Part shown: positions 38,801-46,485 of the stretch, piece after piece | How the letters are laid out: each line of letters begins with the position of its first letter | Numbering within the stretch: position 1 is the stretch's first letter | The notes under the pieces: generated by a model | The model's input: only the letters and a program-made list of their open reading frames with translations | The model's database searches: none | What the model was told of the DNA's origin: nothing | Position numbers and translations under genes: made by a program | From: Mimachlamys varia | Lineage: Eukaryota; Mollusca; Bivalvia; Pectinida; Pectinidae | Direction: 5' to 3' | Assembly: GCA_947623455.1 (NCBI GenBank) | Contig: OX392527.1 | Coordinates: forward strand, 28,884,201-28,948,200 | DNA length: 64,000 bases

Positions 38801-41752
38801 TATGCACAACTAGCCACCAAAGGAAACCAACATATGAAAGTTGAGAATGATCCATCCAGTACTTCTCAAGAAATAGCGGTAACAAACTATGAATCAACGA
38901 TTGCCGCCTGTCGGCCATTTTGTTTATCAGATTATTCCAAAAATAGACTATTTCATTTAAAAGAAAAACACTATGCACAATAAGGCACCAAGGAGAACCT
39001 ACATATGAGTTAACAATAATTCTTCCAGAACTTCTCAATAAATAGCACTAACAATAATTATTTACGGATGACGGACGCTGGGCGATTTGAAAAGCCCACT
39101 ATCTGATGATGGTGGGCTTTAAATGAAAAAAAAAAAGACAAACAAACCCGATGTCTGACAATCTGGTGTTTTATTTAAAGTGTTTTCCGTTAAAGAAATT
39201 CTACACTATATTTTTGGGTACACTTTTTCAGAGATCTAGATAAAACCGTTTTACTCAGTTGTCATTTATTACAAGTACATGCTCCATGATAATATACTTA
39301 CAGACATGGAATCAGCCGGCCGCTAAGAGGGTACCGTGATTTCTTCCTGACTCTAGTTATTATGACGTCTCTGTCTGTCCTCTGTGGTATACTGCTGAAT
39401 GTTGTGGACATTAGGGACGTAAGTAAACTAGTGAATCTCATGATTTGTTTCCACCTAGGATTTGATACATAATTGTGTTCTACAGACAAGTTATGATTGT
39501 AATTAAGTCACCCCGACGGGAGTCGGGTGAATTATTGTAATTGTTCCGTTTCTTTGTTACATAGTCATCCAATATAGGTGTTGTCTGATATCAGGAACAC
39601 AATGGTGAAATCCATTTTTTTATTTAACGAACAGAAGGCTTCTGATTGGTCGTAATTTAGATATTGACAGATATTCGCTCAAATTTCGTATGTAAGTGTG
39701 TTATGATTTTACGAACATCACTATAACTTTTCCTGGCTTCTGATTAGACGAAATTTAAATATCATCCAATTTTCATGAAATGTGGTTCGGACATGTATGT
39801 CAGCACTGCGAACCGAACTGCGGGGGTTTGGGGTGACTTCTGTAATGGTCCCCTATTATAATTGGCACTCTTCTTCTTCTTCTTCTTCTTCTTCTTCCTC
39901 CTTGAATGTTGTCCGTGAATGATCTCAGGAACTATAGGTTGGAATCCAATGGAACCTCACAAGAGTATTTGGGTTGGTGCCTATATATATAAACACCTTT
40001 TTTGCGCAGTTGCGCTTATGAAATGGCCGCCATATACTGGCTTCTGATTGGTCGAAATTTAGATATTGTCCGATTTCGCTCAAATTTAGTATGTAGGTGC
40101 ACACGGACATGGGGATTTGTTACAACTAGTTTTGGATCTTAATTGGGGTGTTTAAAGTAACTTTACCCCCTTTTTATGGGGGGGTGGGGGGTGGGGGGGG
40201 TGGGGTGGGGTGGGGGTTGTTTAAATCAATTTTCGATAAAAATACTAAATGCACGTGAAATGTATCCTCTGGATTTCCTCCAAAAAACACGCCGAATTTC
40301 CGTGTCTTGGCCAGTTTTGCATATTCAATGAATTTTGACGTCACCGCACGTGGAGGCCTTACGCTGTCATTGGATGGCGGTCTTCCTTTAAATTTAGGCA
40401 TCCAATGACAGCAAAAGACCAGCGCGCGGGGTGAAGTCAAAACTCATTGAAAATTACAAAACTGGCCGGCTAGCCGATGAAAACTTTGAGACACGGAAAT
40501 TTGGCGTGTTTTTGGAGGAAATCGATATTATTTCAACGGGAAGAGGATACAATTTACTTGCATTTAGGAGATTGTTTAAATAAAAATTATCCATCTTTCC
40601 ATCAGTACCAAGAATGTTTTCGTACCTCAACAAGAAATGTGATTTTTGATGAAATAATGGTAGGTGGGGTCGATTTTTCGACCTGGAAAGCTTTCCACCT
40701 TTTAGCCTTTATAACCATTGAGGGGGTATTTTTATCGAAAATTGATCTTAACCCCCCAAACGTGAAAAAAATACTCCAAACACCGTAGTTAAGGTCAAAA
40801 ACTACATGCAGCTGTAACAAATTCTCAGGTCCCTGTGTGTAGGTGTGTTATGTCAATACGAACAACACCGAAACTTTGGAAAATGGCCGCCAATTGTTGA
40901 AATTTAGATATTGTCAGTTTTTGCTCAAATTTGGTATGTATATGTGTTCCGGCTATACGAACAACACCATAACTGATCCTGAGTTTTATGATTTAACAGA
41001 ATAGCCACCATTTTCTGGGTTCTTGTTGGTCAAAATTTAAATATTGTTCGATTTTCATCAAATTTGGTTTGTACATTTATTTCAGCACTAAGAACCGTAC
41101 TACAGGGTTTGGGGACTTCTGTTATGGGAGATTGTCTCCGATTACAATAAGTACAATGTACTTGTTATTCTTCTTTTTCCTGTTCTTCTCTAATTATTTA
41201 TCCGTCGTACATGTTGTCCGTAAGTGAACTCAGGATTTGTTAGTTGGATTCCAATAAAACTCAAAGCAGAAGACGCTTAGTATTCCGGAACACCTGGTCT
41301 TATTATCTTGTAAATCTTTCTTTTGTTCCTATTTTGCCTCTAGTTTGATCGATTTTGAGTTCGGTTATTGTTTTGTTGACGCTTAGATATTCTCTGTTTT
41401 ATTTTTAGATAAAGTTAAATTATTAAATAAGCTGAAGAGAAAGCAGTATATCCTTCAGTGAGATAGGCAATTTCTTACATGTTTTCAAATGTCTTATTGA
41501 TAAAACTATTCGATATACAATGCATTATTACTGTTGTGTACGGCATATTTTGAATTTTTCTAACTTTTGTATCTTATGCAGACGTGTGCAATAAACCAGC
41601 GGATAGGAAGATGGAAACACAGTACTGAGGAAAACATAAAGTTATTACATACGGGCCAAAATACGAACACATCAGATAGAAACTCTGCTGTTGGTGATAG
41701 CACGGACACAGGAGGCATAAAATCGGAACAGGCGGCGGGATATACAGAATAA
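26773..41752 (+). CDS. Gene A: MFSD1-like major facilitator transporter, exons 2-14 (spliced)
   Basis: Spliced gene. CDS segments are 26773-26879, 27957-28060, 28205-28260, 30068-30217, 30396-30551, 30760-30866, 33587-33739, 35586-35686, 37476-37581, 37914-38054, 38172-38311, 39304-39418 and 41582-41752 (stop TAA). With a 7-nt first exon at 3593-3599 the model is 1614 nt, 537 aa. All phases join and every intron is GT-AG. The product shows a 12-TM MFS layout: TM1 in exon 2, a luminal loop with an NTT sequon (about residue 45), MFS motif A GYLIDRLGNGR (residues 82-92, loop 2-3), TM3-6 in exons 5-7, a charged central loop, TM7-12 in exons 9-13 and a hydrophilic tail. The order and texture match MFSD1, which in vertebrates is a lysosomal dipeptide exporter; the substrate here is unknown. 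Without the IQ exon the length is 486 aa, close to vertebrate MFSD1 (about 465). Membership of the MFSD1-like branch is recognised from residue patterns, not from a search. Confidence 0.88.
26985..27350. repeat. Dispersed ~310-bp repeat, copy 1 (gene A intron 2)
   Basis: Contains AGTATGCCGAAAAATGAATT, ACAGCTGTTTGGTCCTCCTA, GGGGCCAAAAGGTAGGAATC and GTACTACGCAAATGTGTATA, and ends with a GATGACGTAACACACAC block. It recurs at 32175, 34410, 34725 and 57645. Confidence 0.8.
27957..28060 (+). CDS. Gene A exon 3 (luminal loop 1, start of TM2)
   Basis: The acceptor chosen is TTGTTACTAAG|CAT, which gives phase 0; the donor is GGAC|GTAAGT, leaving phase 2. The exon encodes HMPSSSNTTDETNCKVCLGL, then GAVRYNLLHSS and LRW. 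The CxxCLGLGxVRYN block is shared with gene B exon 3 (48247-48317). A second phase-0 acceptor, GACGAG|ACT at about 27990, would shorten the loop and remove the NTT sequon, so the start is less certain than the end. Confidence 0.78.
28205..28260 (+). CDS. Gene A exon 4 (TM2 end, MFS motif A)
   Basis: A 56-nt exon between CCAG and GTAAGT, phase 2 to 1. It encodes SAILSLPVGYLIDRLGNG with the R codon split across the next intron. GYLIDRLGNGR fits MFS motif A (G-x-x-x-D-R-x-G-x-R). Gene B exon 4 is also 56 nt and carries GFLIDRLGNGR. Confidence 0.88.
28261..28897. other. Gene A intron 4, part before the acceptor array
   Basis: No element recognised other than the (AAAT)n run at its end. A short ORF at 28664-28924 has no identifiable content. 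Confidence 0.45.
28954..30090 (+). repeat. 42-bp minisatellite spanning the 3' splice site of gene A exon 5
   Basis: About 26 tandem copies before the real junction at 30067/30068. Each unit contains the intron end (GATTCAGTGTGTTTCCAG) and the first about 17 exon bases (GTTCTGCTATCCTGTTG). By eye roughly 20 copies keep an AG before GTT; others read CTGG or CGTGG and have lost it. One copy near 29570 is shortened. The half nearest the exon shows an 84-bp dimer in which TTTCCAGGTTCTGCTATC alternates with GTCGAGGTTTTGCTCTC. In the coding frame the unit reads SAILLSL then TGA. An (AAAT)n microsatellite (about 28898-28930) precedes the array. Confidence 0.93.
30068..30217 (+). CDS. Gene A exon 5 (TM3-TM4), preceded by the acceptor minisatellite
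   Basis: A 150-nt exon, phase 1 to 1, same length as gene B exon 5. It encodes SAILLTLLQFLGSLLFAVSA followed by ISQTPIRTPMYILM and the segment ending FGETPLC. The first bases, GTTCTGCTATCCTGTTG, are also the repeated part of the 42-bp minisatellite that runs up to the acceptor at 30066-30067. The exon departs from the repeat at ACGTTACTTC, which marks the true reading frame. Confidence 0.87.
30396..30551 (+). CDS. Gene A exon 6 (TM5 region)
   Basis: A 156-nt exon, phase 1 to 1, between TTTGTCCAG and GTAGGT. It encodes VQSRVVAHWFSDRALLPLSF and a second hydrophobic stretch ending GVAVWS. The block VVAHxF at the start of the helix is shared with gene B exon 6, which is one codon shorter (153 nt), and resembles the A-x-x-W-F-K/S block of MFSD1. 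Confidence 0.86.
30760..30866 (+). CDS. Gene A exon 7 (TM6)
   Basis: A 107-nt exon between TTACCAG and GTGAGT, phase 1 to 0. It encodes TGLCGLGVLSACCLAIVL, then the charged segment RKGQIDQATKDIDTSQT at the start of the central cytosolic loop. Gene B exon 7 (51608-51711) carries the matching CGFGVLCGVGLLFLLR. Confidence 0.86.
31685..33060. repeat. Dispersed repeats in gene A intron 7
   Basis: GGTCACCTGAGACGAAGTCT (from 31692) begins one repeat; a poly-C run lies near 31958-31973. The ~310-bp repeat occupies 32175-32480. A further block at 32850-33055 (CAGGACCCTTGCTCTTACC, CTCGCTCAAACTTGGTTTA, ATGGACCTCTTG) matches 42170-42350. Confidence 0.65.
33587..33739 (+). CDS. Gene A exon 8: IQ-motif exon in the central loop
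   Basis: A 153-nt exon, phase 0 to 0, with a good acceptor (CAACTTTTTACAG) and donor CAG|GTTGGA. It encodes an acidic, lysine-rich stretch (SEKEETEKINIDLDDPEF), then AATNIQTGFKGCKTRKEVKG. IQTGFKGCKTR matches the IQ consensus I-Q-x3-K/R-G-x3-R, a calmodulin-binding motif, and the whole resembles neuromodulin/igloo-type IQ modules. Inserted between TM6 and TM7 it would lie at about residues 230-280. Gene B has no counterpart in its 479-nt intron. The exon may instead belong to a nested or relict IQ-protein gene; transcript data would decide. Confidence 0.68.
34410..35000. repeat. Tandem dimer of the ~310-bp repeat (gene A intron 8)
   Basis: Copies start at about 34425 and 34740 and are joined by CCCTATCATGAAAGATGGCG, the same joint seen at the end of copy 1. 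This shows that the unit can be arranged head to tail. Confidence 0.8.
35270..35440 (-). mobile_element. Penelope-like 3'-end fragment (gene A intron 8)
   Basis: Matches 61170-61265 in AAACCGAAGCGTCATCAAAA and AACAAAGAAAATATTTACTT, minus orientation, and stops shortly after. No coding content. Confidence 0.6.
35586..35686 (+). CDS. Gene A exon 9 (TM7)
   Basis: A 101-nt exon between TGCTTGCAG and GTGAGT, phase 0 to 2. It encodes TFADIKAIPKKFWIH and a TM7 segment ending ISFHANLP. Gene B exon 8 has identical length and phases and the parallel TLKELKTLPWAYWL to KQTNLP, so this exon pair anchors the two models to each other. Confidence 0.87.
36360..37347. mobile_element. Foldback/TIR element in gene A intron 9
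   Basis: The ends are TTAAGGGTCATC (36360-36371) and GATGACCCTTAA (37336-37347). Long internal arms, about 36590-36710 and 36965-37110, are also inverted (TTGTTTGACTGGCTATGGCT against AGCCATATCCAGTCAAACAA). A TA target duplication is possible if the outer TA pair is counted as host sequence. No transposase. Confidence 0.75.
37476..37581 (+). CDS. Gene A exon 10 (TM8)
   Basis: A 106-nt exon between TATCGTTACAG and GTATGT, phase 2 to 0. It encodes EYLVLQYGFSGTISSYITGA and a hydrophobic end ...GPLVALAL. It is the homologue of gene B exon 9 (EYLLLRHGYTMTEASYITG). The donor GCTTTG|GTATGT is present once and not amplified, unlike its partner in gene B. Confidence 0.87.
37914..38054 (+). CDS. Gene A exon 11 (TM9)
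   Basis: A 141-nt exon between GTTTTCAG and GTAAGT, phase 0 to 0. It encodes NKIDCIGVLMTCAAAVMIPV, a short loop (RFSPSVNPL) and the start of the next helix ending NIITE. Gene B exon 10 begins KKIDCDGIVF and is 132 nt. Confidence 0.87.
38172..38311 (+). CDS. Gene A exon 12 (TM10-TM11)
   Basis: A 140-nt exon between TATTTCAG and GTATGT, phase 0 to 2. It encodes LGLWQVAVLLLPRSCFGTVT, then GIMYLVRNTVVGLSLLLDGY. The pattern W-x3-V-x3-P-x5-GT-x2-G-x-M matches the MFSD1 TM10-TM11 region, and gene B exon 11 has the same length. Confidence 0.88.
38500..39120. repeat. Tandem-like ~130-bp repeats with a terminal hairpin (gene A intron 12)
   Basis: The block GATCCATCCAGTACTTCTCA recurs about four times (near 38595, 38745, 38848 and 39010) together with TGTCGGCCATTTTGTTTATC. 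It ends at AAAGCCCACTATC and GATGGTGGGCTTT, a clean stem-loop at 39090-39121. Confidence 0.7.
39304..39418 (+). CDS. Gene A exon 13 (TM12)
   Basis: A 115-nt exon between ACTTACAG and GTAAGT, phase 2 to 0. It encodes RGYRDFFLTLVIMTSLSVLC and GILLNVVDIRD, the last membrane span. Gene B exon 12 is also 115 nt and reads FFLMLVIMTSTGVICGALMN at the same place. Confidence 0.88.
39490..41260. repeat. Dispersed repeat cluster in gene A intron 13
   Basis: Several copies of the TTCTGATTGGTCGAAATTTA module occur (39640, 39740, 40045, 40890, 41015). One segment (40100-40850) has inverted ends: TTGTTACAACTAGTTTTGGA on the left and TTTTTGACCTTAACTACGG read on the minus strand on the right. A (TTC)n run lies at 39866-39897 and a very G-rich run at 40178-40218. 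Confidence 0.65.
41265..41400 (+). mobile_element. Penelope-like 3'-end fragment
   Basis: Short plus-strand tail: CAGAAGACGCTTAGTATTCC, GGAACACCTGGTC, CGATTTTGAGTTCGGTTATT. It lies just before gene A exon 14. Confidence 0.65.
41582..41752 (+). CDS. Gene A exon 14 (C-terminal cytosolic tail and stop)
   Basis: The acceptor is TCTTATGCAG, phase 0, and the exon runs 56 codons to TAA at 41750-41752. The tail is hydrophilic, S/T- and N-rich and has no hydrophobic helix. It contains ENIKLL (about residues 498-503), which fits the acidic dileucine form [D/E]xxxL[L/I] used for sorting to lysosomes. That role is inferred. The match to gene B cannot be tested because gene B's last exon is outside the window. 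Confidence 0.82.
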   Translation, partial: TCAINQRIGRWKHSTEENIKLLHTGQNTNTSDRNSAVGDSTDTGGIKSEQAAGYTE

Positions 41753-42110
41753 AAATGAATCTCTAAGCTCAGAAGTCCTTTGAATACGTAGCTTTACGAT
41801 AAATTGGCCCGGTATTTCATTTATTTTATGGTGCAGTGTTCCAAGATATAGGTTTTTGTCCAGCTGTGTTGTGTGGAATTATTATTTAACAAATGAAACT
41901 ATGATGCTTAAGTTTTGTTTACCTTGTTTCGAATTGAAAACCTTCAAATGCACAATAGAAAATTGGAACTTTTATGAAAGTTACTAACCGTAACAGTTGA
42001 AGCGAGATACATCTATGTAGAGTATTCTGGCGGTATTTGTATGCAGCAACTAAAGCGCAACAAACCCGATACAAAGACCGATATGTGCGGGGACAGTCAT
42101 TCGTGAAAGA

Positions 42111-42116
42111 AATAAA
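42111..42116 (+). terminator. Probable polyadenylation signal of gene A
   Basis: AATAAA about 360 nt after the stop codon, followed by a T/G-rich stretch (TGTCTGTTTGTTT at about 42138). Another AATAAA overlaps the stop codon itself (41748-41753) and is less likely to be used. Confidence 0.45.
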
Positions 42117-42169
42117 TCTAAAATATTTAATTAACTTGTCTGTTTGTTTAATCGGTGTCCGGTTAAAAC

Positions 42170-42350
42170 GGCCTCACTACTATAAGCTGTCTAAGCTCAA
42201 GGATCGATGACTTTGGGAGTTATATACACATCTAAGCAGGACCCTTTTAACCTGTCAGATTTCTAGCTCAAACCTGGTTTAAGTTATTGATAATTTCAGT
42301 ATTAGGTCACAACAACAGTTATTGGTACTAGTACACGGACCTCTTGGTAA
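42170..42350. repeat. Dispersed repeat, partner of 32850-33055
   Basis: Shares CAGGACCC, CTAGCTCAAACCTGGTTTAA-like and ACACGGACCTCTTG blocks in the same order. Intergenic, after gene A. Confidence 0.6.
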
Positions 42351-42354
42351 AAGT

Positions 42355-42600
42355 TGCTTTAATGCGAAAAAGTCGTGATAACGCCGTTTCAAAAGTCATG
42401 TTTAAGCGAAACAAGTCGTAATGACGCCTTTTCAAAAGAAGTTATTATGCGAAAAAAGTCGTAACATAGTGTTTACAATTTTTTGTCGTAATGACGACTT
42501 TTAAAAAGGCGTTATTACGTCTTTTTGGGGGTTATAACGTTTTTTTCAAATAAGTATTATTACGACTTTTTGAACGGCGTTATATTTTACCGCTAGGCTT
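42355..42600. repeat. Imperfect direct and inverted repeats of AAAAAGTCGTAA
   Basis: AAAAAGTCGT and its complement ACGACTTTTT recur within 240 bp, with the palindrome AAGTCGTCATTACGACTT-like at about 42489 and GGCGTTATTACG. The class is unknown. Confidence 0.6.
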
Positions 42601-42749
42601 TCGTATATTTGACCTTTTATGAACTACATAAAAAGGGATTATCGTGGATAAAATGAACCTATACTAATATAGATTCAATGGAAGTTATCATGATACATTT
42701 AGACTGTATCCAAGTAAATGTATATCATTACAGAATGATGGCCTACAAC

Positions 42750-43400
42750 GGAAACGCACTTTTGAAGCAATTACACTATAGCTTTGCACGATTGTAAACT
42801 TGTGTGTGGTACACAAGCGAATCATTAATACTAGCTGAAGTTGTGTGGCATGGTACACTTATGACGTACACAGACGAACCATTTACATTTAAGTTGCATG
42901 TCATGGTTGACCTTTGTGTGGTTGACTTTTGAGGTGCACTTTTTGTGTAAATCTTTTATTGTTCCTTTCTGTGGCATCTTACAGTAAAAAATTACCCTTG
43001 TTTACTTTTGAGCACTATTTCAATCATATCATATGTGTGGTATCGAAAAATGTTTTGTTTGTGTACCACAAAAGTGCAACGTGGCACTAAAACGAAGTAT
43101 GTATTTTTTTTGACAAACGAAGAAAAAATGCTTCAAATTTGTCTGGCTGATATCAGCGAACAAATTGAAAGCAAAAATAAGTACTACAACAGTTTAATTT
43201 TGTAAAGAAAGAAGTATAATTGCTTTGTTTTTTGTACAGTACAAAAAAGGTACAGAAATGAAATGTACATGCTTCTAATGTGCCTGGCTGCTGTCGGCCA
43301 TTGTTATACATAACATACAGGCATTGGGTGACTCTTCGACATCTTTAATATTTCCGTCATTCTGTCTTTTTGAGTTTGTTGTGCCAGAACTACACTGAAG
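42750..43400 (-). repeat. Dispersed repeat, inverted copy of 8870-9560
   Basis: Minus-strand match to the earlier copy, including TGTGCCTGGCTGCTGTCGGC and TTTTTTTTGACAAACGAAG. Intergenic. Confidence 0.7.
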
Positions 43401-44150
43401 TTATGTTTATCTTGAAACGCAAGTCTTGTTTACAATATTTCCATTATTAGATATAGGACTTCGATAGAGCAACCCGTATGAAAATACCTGAGAACGCGTC
43501 ATTATAGTGTACGGTTCAAGGCGGACACTTTTTGAGCACAGGTTTGGGAAAATATGATTCGCAACCCGCCATACCTTTGTCTGATCACTTAACATTTAGA
43601 CCATTGCTTTTCTGTGGTTCTATTCCCCGATCTAGAAAAACAACGACAGTTTACAACATCATTTTCCCCCATTTTTCCACCCTAACTCTACCACAAAGCG
43701 TAATGAATAGGAAACCAAAGGACGAAAGAAGAAAAAGAGTAAAGCCACTGCGTCTTTAGGACTTAATAAAAATAACATATATTCATGTACATAAAAAACA
43801 CGAAAATATTAATAAGAATATTTTGGAATTATTTGGATACTACGAGTTTCTACTACGGTCGATTTCTTCTTGAATACATGTAGTATGGATTTGAAGCTTG
43901 ATTTCAATTTAAATTCAATTTTATTGATATAGAAGGTTCGACATGTCATTATTGCGGAGTTCGCAATGACGATTTGGATTCAAAATTAGTTACCACACAT
44001 GTGTTACAACACTCCGTAATTTGATAGATAAATAACTATAGCATAATAATTTAATCAATGCAAATGAAAATTCAAACCTAAAAGCCATCTATAGAGAATT
44101 AAAACAGCTGTGAACCACGAGTATTAATACAGACAGTGTTGGGTATTACG
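43400..44150. other. Intergenic stretch without recognisable elements
   Basis: AT-rich; the short ORF at 43532-43759 has no recognisable domain. Confidence 0.4.
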
Positions 44151-44560
44151 GAAAATACCAAGCCATATCCGATCTAACCAATGATGATTGAATCCAAAGT
44201 TCAAAACCATATCCAGTCTAACTAATGCTGGTGGAAGCAACAGTTCCAAACCATATCCGATTTAACCAACGATGTTGGAATTCAAAGTTCAAAACCATAT
44301 CCAGTCTAACCAATGCTGGTGGAAGCAACAGTTCTGAACCATATCCTATTTAACCAACGATGTTGGAATCCAAAGTTGTTTTAATCCATAAACGATCAAA
44401 ATTTCAAAGACGTATCCGATCGGACCGGATATCAGGTATATATCAGGTGTAACCAATGCTAAGGAAACCCTAACAAATGTTGTCCCCCATATTTCATGAT
44501 ATATCCAGCAATCCCGTGGATATCCTATAGACAGGGTTTTCAGAAAACAGGTCCCCACTT
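44150..44560. repeat. ~85-bp tandem repeat
   Basis: Alternating blocks CAAAGTTCAAAACCATATCC and GCTGGTGGAAGCAACAGTT, about three to four periods, with degenerate copies at both ends. Confidence 0.75.
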
Positions 44561-44808
44561 TAGATAATGATAACTTTTTTGTTTTGAAAAATCATAATTG
44601 TATCATACAATCAATTACAGAAAGCATGTACAATCACCATTTGTTTAAATATGAGCAATAAGAAATAATGACATCTTAATTGAATATGACGACGTCATTG
44701 ATGACATCATCAAAATCCATTGATCGGGGTAGATGAAAAGATGGATGGATTGAAGGAAAATCATATCGATGTTGTTAAATATTACTATTGAAAAGGTAAT
44801 CCCAAAGA

Positions 44809-45356
44809 TTGGTGAATAAACTCATCAGGAAGATGTATCAGATGTCAAACCAAATTGTACGGATTATTTCCAAGTTTGAAAGTCATGGAACATTTTCTGA
44901 CCATAGAAATGAGTCATCAGGAAGAATGAAAACGACAAGAAACGGTGAAAACGTCATCAGTATCCATGACATTATGGACAAAACGCCTAAAATATGTTTA
45001 GGAGTATTCAGAGAGTTGCATGTCATTATTAGTTCTTCGGCCGATACCGGATTTTGAAATTTCAATTGAGGCTGACCCTATATAAAATTTCAATTATGCA
45101 GCATCTGAAAGATACAAACATTTCTTCTTGCAAAGCATTAAATTTGCCAAATGGATGCATGAACATTCAATATGAGCGACATTATTCGGTTATTAGGGTC
45201 GTATGTATTCCCGACTCCCCAGAGATATTGATGAACTTAAAACAAATAAAAACAAATTCAAGTGAGATATGCAAAAATGTGACAGGAATCTTTAGAGAAA
45301 GAGTGAAGTTAGAGTTAAGGCGGAAAGGTCGCTACTTTGAGTACACTATAAAGTAA
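44809..45356 (+). other. Two overlapping unidentified ORFs between genes A and B
   Basis: ORFs of 82 codons (44809-45057) and 100 codons (45054-45356) in different frames overlap by 4 nt. I do not recognise either product. The second runs into the left arm of the hairpin at 45301-45499, so they may be part of a non-autonomous element, or chance ORFs. Confidence 0.25.
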
Positions 45357-45499
45357 CATCATAATGACTTTGTTGAAAAAAAGTCTTAATATTTCATAAT
45401 TTAGAAAAAAATAGATTCTTTTCCAACAACGTCATTATGATGCTACTTTATAGTGTACTCCAAGTAGCGACCTTTCCGCCTTAACACTAACTTCACTCA
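45301..45499. mobile_element. Long near-perfect hairpin (MITE-like)
   Basis: Arms 45301-45379 and 45419-45499 are reverse complements over about 80 bp with few mismatches (GGCGGAAAGGTCGCTACTT against AAGTAGCGACCTTTCCGCC), around a loop of about 40 nt. Confidence 0.88.
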
Positions 45500-46370
45500 C
45501 TTTTTAGATGCCTTGTATAAATGATATTTTATTTGAAGTATTATGTATAATTATGCATTTCTATTTTTTAATTATTTTTATTGAGGCTTAAATTGGAGAC
45601 ATGTTTTCTGATACACACTTTACTTTTTAATATAAACTCCGTAGTAACTGGCAACAGAGACGTTTAATCGGTATTATCTGATATATTAACATCATAATAA
45701 ATAATGCATTACCCAAGTGCTTCCGGTCAAAGTTCACCTTGTTAGTCTATCAAAACGTACCTAAAGTTTAATCCACGTGCTGTTTATTGGTTTCGTTTAT
45801 AAAAGAGTTGTTATGTGGAGTGTATGCCATGGGAGTTGAGTAACAACTAAATATTGTGATAGAACATATTATAAACTGATGTGGAATCATGTCAATTGAC
45901 AATGCTTATCGAGCGAATGACAGTATAGACTATACAATTTCCACTGTATATGTAACATCCCAACTGCTACCATGTTTGGTGTTTCTTTCAGAAGCCAAAA
46001 TATCCTTATGCTATTACTTCTGTATTAACTCGTATGCTATACAATCATATTAGCTAAATGTGTCTGTTTTAAGTTTTGCTTCATAATAACCGTGTAATAT
46101 TCTTCGTAATTACCTATTTTAATACCAATTGAGCTAGGACCGTCCCGCTCCTATATGACGTACGTGTCAAAATGCTGCAGTTCCGATACATTTTTCTTAA
46201 AAACACAAATTCAAACATTTTATTTTGTTTTTATTGAATTGTACTGTACACAGATTTATTAATATTGACTGATTGAATTATTTTTTTATATGGTAATCAT
46301 ACATTATTCATTAACGGCTCCTACATGCATATGATTTTATCAATTTAATGCCATACAGCAGAAGAGTTGT
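45500..46370. other. Upstream region of gene B
   Basis: Should contain gene B's promoter. AT-rich; I cannot assign a specific start site. No repeat shared with the region upstream of 3480 was noticed. Confidence 0.35.
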
Positions 46371-46485
46371 GTGTGGAAGGTAACAAACTGTTCTCATCCA
46401 ACCGCAATTTATTCCTATTATCCTTTGCCGGGTAGGAACCTGCGGTGGTACTAAAAGGTTCTCTCCGTTAGACAGACGATGACAG
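46370..46485 (+). CDS. Gene B exon 1 (5'UTR plus ATGACAG)
   Basis: The coding part is only ATGACAG (46479-46485) before the donor GTAAATC. The region aligns with 3480-3599, including the stretch before the ATG and the intron start. With exon 2 it gives MTAFRRYGVLL, in phase. No in-frame ATG near the start of exon 2 would serve better. Confidence 0.68.
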
